DNA of 64,000 bases from an uncultured Kordiimonas sp. (lineage in GTDB: Bacteria > Pseudomonadota > Alphaproteobacteria > Sphingomonadales > Kordiimonadaceae): the NCBI GenBank assembly GCA_947503625.1, contig CANNEK010000003.1, positions 248,001 to 312,000 of the forward strand, read 5' to 3'. Under the pieces are notes generated by a model. It had not been told where the DNA came from. It was given only the letters and a program-made list of their open reading frames with translations, and did not search any database. Positions 55,439-62,886 of this stretch are shown in pieces. Made by a program: the position numbers and the translations under genes. The stretch's first letter is position 1. Each line of letters starts with the position of its first letter.

Positions 55439-55879
55439 ATGGGTGTGCATCAGGGTAGCTGCTATTGCGGCAACATTACCGTAACTGTCACAACAGACGA
55501 GCAGTTTGTTGCAACTACCCCACGCGAATGCGACTGCGGCTATTGCACCATGCACGGCGCAGCTTGGGTATCAGTTCCGGATGCAGTCCTTGAAATAGAA
55601 ATTCAGAACGAAGCAGCTATCAACCTGTTCGAGCAGGGAAGTGATACAGCCCGGTTCTGGTTGTGTCAGCGATGCGGCGTTGTACCTGCAGTAACCTGCG
55701 ATATTGAAGGCCACCGGAAAGGCGCGGTCAACGCCAATTGCATGCTGGAACGAACCTCTTTCCCGCCTGCCCGGCAAATCAGCCCAAAAGAACTGTCAGC
55801 TGATGAAAAGAAAGACCGATGGTCCGATGTTTGGATAGACAAAGTCATCATCAAGGACTGCTGGGACGTCGGGCTATAA
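55439..55879 (+). CDS. GFA/CENP-V domain zinc protein
   Basis: 146 residues. Zinc-binding cysteines appear as QGSCYCGNI, CDCGYC and WLCQRCGVVPAV, the GFA pattern. The family includes S-(hydroxymethyl)glutathione synthase-like proteins, though most members have no proven activity. AAGGAG lies before the start. It stands alone, divergent from yebC. Confidence 0.85.
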   Translation: MGVHQGSCYCGNITVTVTTDEQFVATTPRECDCGYCTMHGAAWVSVPDAVLEIEIQNEAAINLFEQGSDTARFWLCQRCGVVPAVTCDIEGHRKGAVNANCMLERTSFPPARQISPKELSADEKKDRWSDVWIDKVIIKDCWDVGL

Positions 55880-55961
55880 TGCAAACGACCCAAACGGTGC
55901 AATCACACCAAACTACTCAAATCAGTATACTTTCCGCCTGATAAAAAGCCTGCTGGATGCT

Positions 55962-56846
55962 TTAGTGGTGCATCATGAGGACTGGCATATCTGTTTTTGT
56001 GAGCAGATGCTGCGTCACTCCTCCAAAAACCATTTCATGCAAGCGCCCCTTGCTGTACGCCCCGCAAACCAGCATATCTGCACCTTCACGCCGGGCTTCA
56101 TCGACAAGTGCCTGCGCCGGGTTACGGCCTTGTTTCACACTCTTGCGGCGCGCCTTAATACCATGATGTGCCAGATATCTGATCATATCCTGCGCTGTTG
56201 GACCATGCTTCCCCTCGCGGCCAGCCGTAAGGAAAACAACGTCTTCAGCGGAGCGCAGTAAAGGCAATGCGGCCAAAAGTGTTCGTGCTTCAAAGTTGCC
56301 CCGGTTCCAGCCAATAGCAATGCGCTTTCCAACAACTGAGGCCTCGTCCTGAGGCAAGACAAGCACTGGCCGGTGGCTAGAAAACAATGCCTGCATCAGA
56401 AGGGCTCTGGCCTTTCGGCCTCCGCCCGCTGCAGGGCGGGAAACCACAAGCATGTCGCTAGCAGGACCGATCAGGGGCATGATGTAAGGTGGCGTGCCTA
56501 CTCGTTCTTTCCACAAAGCGACGGGTTTAAATGGTGTTCCCGGCTTTCTAGACAGTGGATAACTGTATTCTTTTGCCAGCCTTTCGAAAAGAGCTCTCGC
56601 GCAAGTGCTCGCAGTCTCAGCTTCATCGGCGGACAACAGAGGCCACTCCTTATCCTGAAACCCAGACAGCCAGTTATTATCAACAGTGAGTGTAACACCC
56701 TCTTGCCGCTGCGCCCTCATATGGCAACCAATAACGTCTGCTCCCGTCCGACGGGCAAGTTCGAAAGTCGTCTTAAGAGCGAAAACACACTCCGGACGAT
56801 CTGCCACAGGCACAAGCATCACGCGCATTGACGTCATCCTATCCAT
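55962..56846 (-). CDS. Universal stress protein (UspA family, two-domain length)
   Basis: 294 residues from the ATG at 56846 (AGG 7 bases upstream; an ATG at 56828 with AGGA upstream is also possible). The C-terminal UspA domain is clear: RIAIGWNRGNFEARTLLAALPLL (in part), then ADMLVCGAYSKGRLHEMVFGGVTQHLL (in part), the glycine-rich nucleotide loop. The N-terminal domain is diverged. It lies 9 bases after the second usp gene in the same direction, so the two form an operon. Role: stress survival, mechanism unknown. Confidence 0.85.
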   Translation of the reverse strand: MDRMTSMRVMLVPVADRPECVFALKTTFELARRTGADVIGCHMRAQRQEGVTLTVDNNWLSGFQDKEWPLLSADEAETASTCARALFERLAKEYSYPLSRKPGTPFKPVALWKERVGTPPYIMPLIGPASDMLVVSRPAAGGGRKARALLMQALFSSHRPVLVLPQDEASVVGKRIAIGWNRGNFEARTLLAALPLLRSAEDVVFLTAGREGKHGPTAQDMIRYLAHHGIKARRKSVKQGRNPAQALVDEARREGADMLVCGAYSKGRLHEMVFGGVTQHLLTKTDMPVLMMHH

Positions 56847-56855
56847 TTTCAATAC

Positions 56856-57800
56856 CTACTTTGAAAAAGCTGGCTTAATCGCCAAAACCGAACATCTGAC
56901 CCGGTCGAGCACATCTTCCGCAGTATTACCGATTAACAGGCCAAGCGCACCTGAACGCGCAATGGTGCCCATGATCAATACATCGGCCTCAAGGGCTTCG
57001 ATCTGGCTGACCAATACCCTGCGCGGCCGACCAAAAACCAGATGCGGAACCAGTTTTGGTGCTGCATTCTCAAACTTTTTGGCAGCTTCACTAATAAACC
57101 CGTCAAGCCATTCGGTGCTGTCGTCTTCAAACTCTTTCATATAGGCCTGTGCTTCATCCGGTGTCAGCCCTGATCGTGCTGATCGCGCCAAATCGGCGCC
57201 AACGGCATCCCAGGCATGCACGATGTCAATTTTGGGCACACCAAGAGCTGTCGCCAATTTCACTGCATGGTCTATCAGCTCCAGATTCAAATCCTCTCGT
57301 TCTGAAGCATCGCTCTGGATATCATGCCTATCAATAGCAACAGCAATTCGGTCAAAACTACCACCGATATCCGGCCGAACCACCCAAACCGGAGCAGCAC
57401 AATTGCGGATCAAACGCTTATCGATGCTGCCAAACGTTGGGCCAGGCTCGCCGGGCTGGACGCTTGCCGCCTTAACGACCATATCCGACTGATTGATCAA
57501 AACCGCCTTCGAAACCTCTTCCGCCAACCGACCGGAAACCATGTTTGTACTGGTGCCAGCAGGCAACACATTTGCAACCTGATCAACTTTGGCCCGCAAC
57601 GTGGAAACTATCTGTTCTGTCAATTGACGCGCTGTATTTGACGATTTTTTGGTTTTGAAAGCTGGCGAAGGAAAATTGGGGGCAACACCAAGCACCGAGA
57701 ATGCGGCTGCAGAATTTTTTGCCAGTGTCTTGGCAAGCGCTGTGATGACCTCCACATCACCTTCGATGTCAACAACGACCAAGATATGACTGAAGGACAT
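56856..57800 (-). CDS. Tandem universal stress protein, UspE-like
   Basis: 314 residues from the ATG at 57800 (MSFSHILVVVD; GAGGAG 8 bases upstream). Two Usp repeats; the second ends LIMGTIARSGALGLLIGNTAEDVLDRVRCSVLAIKP (in part), the UspE-type loop. UspE-type proteins act in oxidative stress, motility and adhesion in E. coli. The promoter region upstream contains six 10-bp direct repeats and a hairpin, facing a small HTH gene on the other side. Confidence 0.88.
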   Translation of the reverse strand: MSFSHILVVVDIEGDVEVITALAKTLAKNSAAAFSVLGVAPNFPSPAFKTKKSSNTARQLTEQIVSTLRAKVDQVANVLPAGTSTNMVSGRLAEEVSKAVLINQSDMVVKAASVQPGEPGPTFGSIDKRLIRNCAAPVWVVRPDIGGSFDRIAVAIDRHDIQSDASEREDLNLELIDHAVKLATALGVPKIDIVHAWDAVGADLARSARSGLTPDEAQAYMKEFEDDSTEWLDGFISEAAKKFENAAPKLVPHLVFGRPRRVLVSQIEALEADVLIMGTIARSGALGLLIGNTAEDVLDRVRCSVLAIKPAFSK

Positions 57801-57824
57801 TACATCAACTCCTCGTTTTTCCGG

Positions 57825-57843
57825 AAGCACATGTTTTGTGCTT
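57825..57843. repeat. 7-bp inverted repeat in the usp leader
   Basis: AAGCACA and TGTGCTT flank five bases (TGTTT), 25 bases before the usp start. It would form a hairpin in the mRNA leader or serve as a protein site; no further evidence. Confidence 0.45.
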
Positions 57844-57848
57844 TCTAT

Positions 57849-57908
57849 GGATACCTACAGATACTTTGAGATACTTTGAGATATTCTAAAGTACTTTGAA
57901 ATACTTTT
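57849..57908. repeat. Six tandem 10-bp direct repeats (consensus AGATACTTTG)
   Basis: Units in order: GGATACCTAC, AGATACTTTG, AGATACTTTG, AGATATTCTA, AAGTACTTTG, AAATACTTTT. Units 2 and 3 are identical; the 10-bp step is exact, so all units face one side of the helix. They lie between the usp operon and the excisionase-type HTH gene. Phased direct repeats are what BldC-type HTH proteins bind in a head-to-tail row. Confidence 0.8.
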
Positions 57909-58031
57909 ACGTTTATACAGCATGGAATATGATTGTAAAGAAGACCCGGGGGTATTAGTAATTGTTTTCAAATCCATGGGATCAGCGTTATCGTACGGAG
58001 AATAGGTTTCCTTGGATTGGAAGGTAGAGGC

Positions 58032-58223
58032 ATGCTGAGCAAGCCCTTTTTGACAACACAAGATATTGCGGAGCTTTTGCAGGTTAGGGAACCCACCGTA
58101 AGGTCTTGGATTCATGAGCAGGAACTACGGGCCGTAAAACTTGGCCGAGAGTTTCGTATTGCGGTTCGTGATCTGGAGGCTTTTGTAAACGAGCGGGCTA
58201 CCAAATCTTCAAACTCGGATTGA
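58032..58223 (+). CDS. Excisionase/BldC-type helix-turn-helix protein
   Basis: 63 residues from the ATG at 58032 (AGAGG one base upstream is close; TTG at 58017 is possible). The whole protein is one HTH_17 domain: FLTTQDIAELLQVREPTVRSWIHEQEL (in part), KLGREFRIAVRDLEAFVNER. This MerR-like winged fold occurs in phage excisionases and in BldC. No integrase or phage gene is near, so a role as host regulator is more likely, perhaps of usp and the antiporter gene 57 bases downstream. The phased repeats upstream are a fitting target. Confidence 0.8.
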   Translation: MLSKPFLTTQDIAELLQVREPTVRSWIHEQELRAVKLGREFRIAVRDLEAFVNERATKSSNSD

Positions 58224-58280
58224 TGACACCAGTGCCTGATAACCTTCAGGTCCCGGCAACCACCAGGAAATGAGGAATGT

Positions 58281-59996
58281 ATGTCGGACGTCATTGGCGG
58301 CTATATCTTTTATGAAATCGCTGCCTTGCTGGTTTTAGCTGCTGCAGGCGGCCTGATTGGCATAAAACTTCGGCAACCTCTTATTGTCAGCTTTATCGCC
58401 GTCGGTATTCTGGCCGGGCCCTCGTTTCTTGATATCGCGCAATCAGATGAGCACATAGATCTTCTGGGCGAACTCGGTATCGCGGTATTGTTGTTTCTGG
58501 TTGGCCTGAAGCTTGACCTCGGGCTTGTCCGAAACCTGGGGCCTGCGGCACTGATTACCGGCACCGGGCAAATTATTGCGACGTTCACTGCAGGGTTTCT
58601 ATTGTGCCTTGCGCTTGGCCTGGACTCTGGCACGAGTATACTTGTCAGTGTCGGCCTGTGTTTTTCTTCAACAATCATCATTGTCAAACTGTTATCGGAC
58701 AAACGAGAGATCGATTCGCTGCACGGCCAGATAGCCCTTGGCGTACTAATCGTTCAGGACATCGTGGTGGTGATCACGATGATTGTCTTGTCGGGCCTTG
58801 GTGGCGCTGGAGAAACTTCGCCCGTTGAAAATATGATAAGAGTGCTTGCGTTCGGCACAGCCATGCTCGCTGGTGTTGGCTTGTTTGTCCGGTTTATTGC
58901 TGATCCATTGGTGACACGATTGGCGCGTACCCCAGAGTTATTGTTGTCGTTTGCGATAGGATGGGCCGCGTTGCTTGCGGCGATCGGGCATTATTTTGGC
59001 TTGGGCAAAGAGCTCGGCGGACTGCTGGCGGGTGTTTCGTTTGCATCAACACCATTCAGGGAAGCGATTGCTGCACGCCTCGCCTCTTTGCGGGACTTTC
59101 TTTTACTGTTCTTTTTCGTCGCGCTTGGCGCGTCGCTGAATTTGTCTGGCCTTGGGTCCAGCGTAGGGCCCGCGCTCGCGATTTCTCTCTTTGTACTGCT
59201 TGGCAAACCCCTTATTGTCTTCTCACTGACGAGAATGCAGGGCTATTCAAGGCGGACCGGTATCCTTGCCAGCCTGACGCTCGCACAGATCAGTGAATTT
59301 TCGTTAATCTTCATGGCCATGGCTGTGACACTGGGACGTGCAGACGAGAGCACAATGGCTCTGCTGACGCTTGTGGCCCTGATCACCATCACAATATCCA
59401 GCTCTGCTATTACTTATTCGCATCAGTTTTATGGTTGGCTTGACCCCAAACTCATTCAGCTGTTTTCTATCCAAACAGATGATTTGCCGGAAGATCAGGC
59501 ACTGGCAGAGAGCAAGGCTCCGGAGATCATGGTTATCGGACTTGGCCGATATGGATCGGCAGTGGCAAAAGCGTTGCAAAAAAACGGCCGCAGCGTCCTG
59601 GGGGTCGACTTCAATCCTGTCGCTGTCAACTACGCTCGCGCTCAAGGGGTTAAAGCACTTTTTGGCGATGCAACCGACCCTGAGTTTCTCGCCCATTTAC
59701 CGTTCACTTCAACACGCTGGATTGTCTCTGCAATACCGGAACACGAGCCAGATGTAGCGCACGACGATCCGCGCAGATCACTGGTCAGGTCTCTGCGCAG
59801 TAACGGTTTCAAAGGTCAAATAGCGGTAGCAGTTCAAAATTCGGAAGCGGTAGCCCCATTGAAGGCGGCAGGCACCGATCTTATTCTAATGCCTTACCGC
59901 GACGCTGCAACAGAGGCTGCAGATTTGATTTTGACTGAACGGTCGCCAAACCAGATCAAGATTGAAGATCCGGAAGGACAACAGGAACTGGTATAA
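58281..59996 (+). CDS. CPA2 family cation/proton antiporter with TrkA-N domain (Kef-type)
   Basis: 571 residues, TGAGGA before the ATG. About 12 membrane spans (AALLVLAAAGGLIGIKL; LLGELGIAVLLFLVGLKLDL in part; LLIVQDIVVV-like GVLIVQDIVVVITMI) and a C-terminal Rossmann domain (IMVIGLGRYGSAVAKALQKNG in part), the RCK/TrkA-N nucleotide sensor. It exports K+ or Na+ for H+. It follows the HTH gene by 57 bases and is probably in its operon. Confidence 0.88.
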   Translation: MSDVIGGYIFYEIAALLVLAAAGGLIGIKLRQPLIVSFIAVGILAGPSFLDIAQSDEHIDLLGELGIAVLLFLVGLKLDLGLVRNLGPAALITGTGQIIATFTAGFLLCLALGLDSGTSILVSVGLCFSSTIIIVKLLSDKREIDSLHGQIALGVLIVQDIVVVITMIVLSGLGGAGETSPVENMIRVLAFGTAMLAGVGLFVRFIADPLVTRLARTPELLLSFAIGWAALLAAIGHYFGLGKELGGLLAGVSFASTPFREAIAARLASLRDFLLLFFFVALGASLNLSGLGSSVGPALAISLFVLLGKPLIVFSLTRMQGYSRRTGILASLTLAQISEFSLIFMAMAVTLGRADESTMALLTLVALITITISSSAITYSHQFYGWLDPKLIQLFSIQTDDLPEDQALAESKAPEIMVIGLGRYGSAVAKALQKNGRSVLGVDFNPVAVNYARAQGVKALFGDATDPEFLAHLPFTSTRWIVSAIPEHEPDVAHDDPRRSLVRSLRSNGFKGQIAVAVQNSEAVAPLKAAGTDLILMPYRDAATEAADLILTERSPNQIKIEDPEGQQELV

Positions 59997-60010
59997 TGCT
60001 CGGCAAACAG

Positions 60011-61081
60011 TCAATCACTCGCCGCTTCATCACCAATTAACGGTAGCACCTCCCCCGAGACGACCTGTTGTTCCGTCATACCGCCTACGGTGAACCATTC
60101 CGAACCCATCTTCAAAAGACCTCTATGATCCATTGAAGGTATGGGTTTGTCGCGGTATGCGATCCAGTTATCACGCGTAAAATCCCACGCGAATACATGA
60201 GCCGTCGGTCTGGACGGCTCATCATTATAGCCAACGCCGTTATAATTATAGGCGTTCGAAGTTCCGCCTGCGAACACTACGCGGTTGCCTTCCTTGTCTC
60301 CCGCGCCGGCCATCCGGTAATTGCCACGCCCCGGCAATTGCGGCAGGCGTCGGTACGTAACCTTCGAAGGGTCATCAGGATCAATGGTTCCCATCCAGCC
60401 TTCGTTGACGGTCTCGAAGCGTCGGTCCCCTTCCTCGCGTGTACCAAAAATCCCGACACCATCAGCAATCACAAACTGATTGCCAACGATCCCTCCAGCA
60501 TGCCCGAAAACCGGCGTTCCGGGATAGTCCGTTGCCTTAAACCAGCGGGTTTGCAAAGTATCGTACACCTGCACATCGCGAATATTTCCTGTATTGTGCC
60601 AGCCTGAAACCAGATAGATATACCTGTCTGCATAGACGAAACTGACCGCATCATCCGTTGAGACCGGCATATCGGCAATACGTTCGTAGGTCCGGTCAAA
60701 CGGATTGTAAACAAAACTTTCAGGTGTTGAGACCTCACTGCCATCTTCAGCGACAGTATAACCACCAAAATAAAATACTCGCTGGCCCACCGCCTGAGCC
60801 GTGGCAGCGAGCCGGCCAACTGCAACGGGCAGGTCAGGCAACCGCTCCCACGCATCCCGACCCTCTACAAACATATAGGCTTCCCTGGAGGTGTCCCGCC
60901 AGGTCTTGCCCGCCTTCAAACCAGCGAATGAAAACAAATGCACCTGGTCATGCAGCTTAACCGCCGCAACAGCGTTATTTGCATGCGGCACCGGCAACGG
61001 TGGAATCTCAAAAGCAAAAACAGATGCAAAACTCGTTGTTACAGACACCAGTATTGCCGTCAATTTACCCAAACGCGTCAT
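60011..61081 (-). CDS. Exported Kelch-repeat protein
   Basis: 356 residues from the ATG at 61081 (AGGGGGAG 5 bases upstream); the longer frame to 61129 is rejected. Signal peptide (MTRLGKLTAILVSVTTSFASVFA, in part), then Kelch blades with paired Gly-Gly and Trp/Tyr (AWERLPDLPVAVGRLAA; RVFYFGGYTV; YERIADMPVSTDDAVSF; WFTVGGMTE). Kelch propellers bind partners or act as mutarotases (NanM type); no catalytic evidence here. It starts 11 bases after the GNAT gene and is likely cotranscribed. Confidence 0.82.
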   Translation of the reverse strand: MTRLGKLTAILVSVTTSFASVFAFEIPPLPVPHANNAVAAVKLHDQVHLFSFAGLKAGKTWRDTSREAYMFVEGRDAWERLPDLPVAVGRLAATAQAVGQRVFYFGGYTVAEDGSEVSTPESFVYNPFDRTYERIADMPVSTDDAVSFVYADRYIYLVSGWHNTGNIRDVQVYDTLQTRWFKATDYPGTPVFGHAGGIVGNQFVIADGVGIFGTREEGDRRFETVNEGWMGTIDPDDPSKVTYRRLPQLPGRGNYRMAGAGDKEGNRVVFAGGTSNAYNYNGVGYNDEPSRPTAHVFAWDFTRDNWIAYRDKPIPSMDHRGLLKMGSEWFTVGGMTEQQVVSGEVLPLIGDEAASD

Positions 61082-61092
61082 CGTCACTCCCC

Positions 61093-61497
61093 CTAAAGTT
61101 GCTTGGCCAGAAAAATCATATCCGTGCATTGTATTCCATTTTCAAATATTGGCTGTTCGTAGTTGCGCAGGAAAAAACCTTTGTCCACGTTTTCGCGTTC
61201 GAACCCCGCAGCTTCATAGAACCTTAACTGATCAAGGCTTGAGTTACCTGTTCCCACCTTTAGCACGCGCGCGCCCAGTTCTTTTGCCTGCACCACCGCA
61301 TGATCCAGCAATTGCCGGCCGACGCCTTGACCCTGAAGCCCCTCTGCAATGGCTATATTCTTGAGTTCCCATTCTTCCGCCTCAAGAGCGACGAGAATGT
61401 AAACTCCAACCGGTTTACCAACCATGCGAGCACCAATCACGCGACCGGTCATAGCATATTCTCTCACCAAAGGTTCGGATGGGTCTGCCAGCAGCAT
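61093..61497 (-). CDS. GNAT family N-acetyltransferase; true start uncertain
   Basis: 134 residues from the first ATG at 61497. The acetyl-CoA loop is clear (GLQGQGVGRQLLDHAV), as is the late GNSSLDQLRFYEAAGFERE. The first beta strand of the fold is missing in this version, but the same frame is open upstream and reads IKELEIRQVEDFEPFLQL, a normal GNAT N-terminus, with no ATG, GTG or TTG before a stop. The gene may start at a rare codon such as ATA, or a base may be in error. Substrate unknown. Confidence 0.8.
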   Translation of the reverse strand: MLLADPSEPLVREYAMTGRVIGARMVGKPVGVYILVALEAEEWELKNIAIAEGLQGQGVGRQLLDHAVVQAKELGARVLKVGTGNSSLDQLRFYEAAGFERENVDKGFFLRNYEQPIFENGIQCTDMIFLAKQL

Positions 61498-61646
61498 GAG
61501 CTGTAAAAACGGTTCAAAATCTTCTACCTGTCTAATCTCTAGTTCTTTTATTGAAACTGTCCTTTATGGCTTTGAGTACATGGTTTAACTTTCAGGAAAC
61601 TAGCGCTGACCAAACAAGGCCGCAAGAAATTGAACTGGAATATATT

Positions 61647-62057
61647 ATGAACAGGAAGGCATACACCCTCATTGGTTTGGCTTGGCTGTCAATATCATCC
61701 ATTGCCCTGGCAGAGGACACCACGGTGAAAGCCGAACCGCTGATCAAAGCGCCGATCACCGGAGTGAACGGGCATGACTTATTGATGACCCGCGTGCATA
61801 TTGCCGCAGATACAACCCTGCCGCTGCATTCGCACCTTACAGAAGAATTCCTTTACATTCTGGAAGGTGAAGCATTCCTGCGTATCGCGGGACAGGATGA
61901 CAGGCTGCTGACGGCAGGGGCGGCGGTAGTTATTCCAGCAGGCGCTATTCATACCGCCGTTACGCAAGAAAGTGACGCTATTGCGCTGACAACGCGGGTG
62001 CACCCGGAAGGCCAACCCGTCCGGATACCGGCACCGGCACCGGCAACTAAGGAATGA
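61647..62057 (+). CDS. Exported cupin-domain protein
   Basis: 136 residues from the ATG at 61647 (MNRKAYTLIGLAWLSISSIA, a signal peptide; TGGAA upstream). Cupin motif 1 is PLHSHLTEEFLYILEGEAFLRI (in part), and motif 2 VVIPAGAIHTAVTQ, with metal-binding His and Glu. Function unknown; cupins can be enzymes or sensors. Its end overlaps the SDR start by four bases (ATGA). Confidence 0.82.
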   Translation: MNRKAYTLIGLAWLSISSIALAEDTTVKAEPLIKAPITGVNGHDLLMTRVHIAADTTLPLHSHLTEEFLYILEGEAFLRIAGQDDRLLTAGAAVVIPAGAIHTAVTQESDAIALTTRVHPEGQPVRIPAPAPATKE

Positions 62058-62836
62058 AAACGATGTTCAGTCTTGAAGGCAAAACCTATCTGGTTACCGG
62101 CACATCACGTGGCATCGGCAGCGCAACGGCAGGTATCCTGCTGAACCTCGGGGCAAATGTTGTTGGTTGCAGTTCTTCCCGACCTGGAAAAATGGAAGAC
62201 CTTGAAGCAAAATATGGCTCGGAGAAGGTCTTGTCGGTTCCAGTTGACCTTTCCAAGCCGGGTACTGGTTTCGAGTTGTGGGAACAAGCCATCAGGTTCA
62301 AGGGTCGTATTGATGGTCTGGTTAACAACGCAGGCATCGCACCCTCAACGCCCTATGATGCTCCAAACGAGCAGTGGACTACCGATTGGGCACGGGTAAT
62401 GCAGGTCAATGTGCAAGCGGTTGCAGACCTGTGCAAAGCGGCCATTCAACACTTTGAAACCGAGCGCGTCAGAAACAAAGACTTTGCCGGGCGAATAGTC
62501 ACGATCGCCAGTCGTGCCGCGTTTCGCGGTGACCAGCCGGATTCTCTGCATTACGCGGCAAGCAAAGGCGCACTTGTAGCATTGATGCGGTCCATTGCCC
62601 GCGGGTTTTCAGGCAACGGCATCTATGGTTTTATCATTGCACCCGGCTGGGTTGCCACTGATATGGCTGCGGTAACAGAAATGCCCGGCAACGAGCACAT
62701 GCTTAAAGAAATTCCCATGGGGGCGATGGCGCCACCTGAAGATATCGGCAACATGATTGCTTTTCTGCTCTCAGGTCTGGTCGACAATGCAACCGGAACC
62801 ACGATTGACATTAACGGCGCCAGCTACGTGCGTTAA
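62054..62836 (+). CDS. Short-chain dehydrogenase/reductase
   Basis: 260 residues. TGTSRGIG nucleotide loop, NNAGIAP, catalytic Ser in TIASRAAFRG and YAASK active site, so all SDR residues are present. It ends in the typical TIDINGASYVR. Coupled to the cupin gene. The NAD(P) and substrate preference cannot be fixed. Confidence 0.9.
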   Translation: MKTMFSLEGKTYLVTGTSRGIGSATAGILLNLGANVVGCSSSRPGKMEDLEAKYGSEKVLSVPVDLSKPGTGFELWEQAIRFKGRIDGLVNNAGIAPSTPYDAPNEQWTTDWARVMQVNVQAVADLCKAAIQHFETERVRNKDFAGRIVTIASRAAFRGDQPDSLHYAASKGALVALMRSIARGFSGNGIYGFIIAPGWVATDMAAVTEMPGNEHMLKEIPMGAMAPPEDIGNMIAFLLSGLVDNATGTTIDINGASYVR

Positions 62837-62886
62837 CCCGCACCCGGGATGCGCCCTGCTTTTTGGATACAGCGTCAAGAACCTGC

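Noticed and set aside
58032-58223. Prophage excisionase
   Set aside because: The domain is excisionase-like, but there is no integrase, attachment repeat or phage gene nearby.
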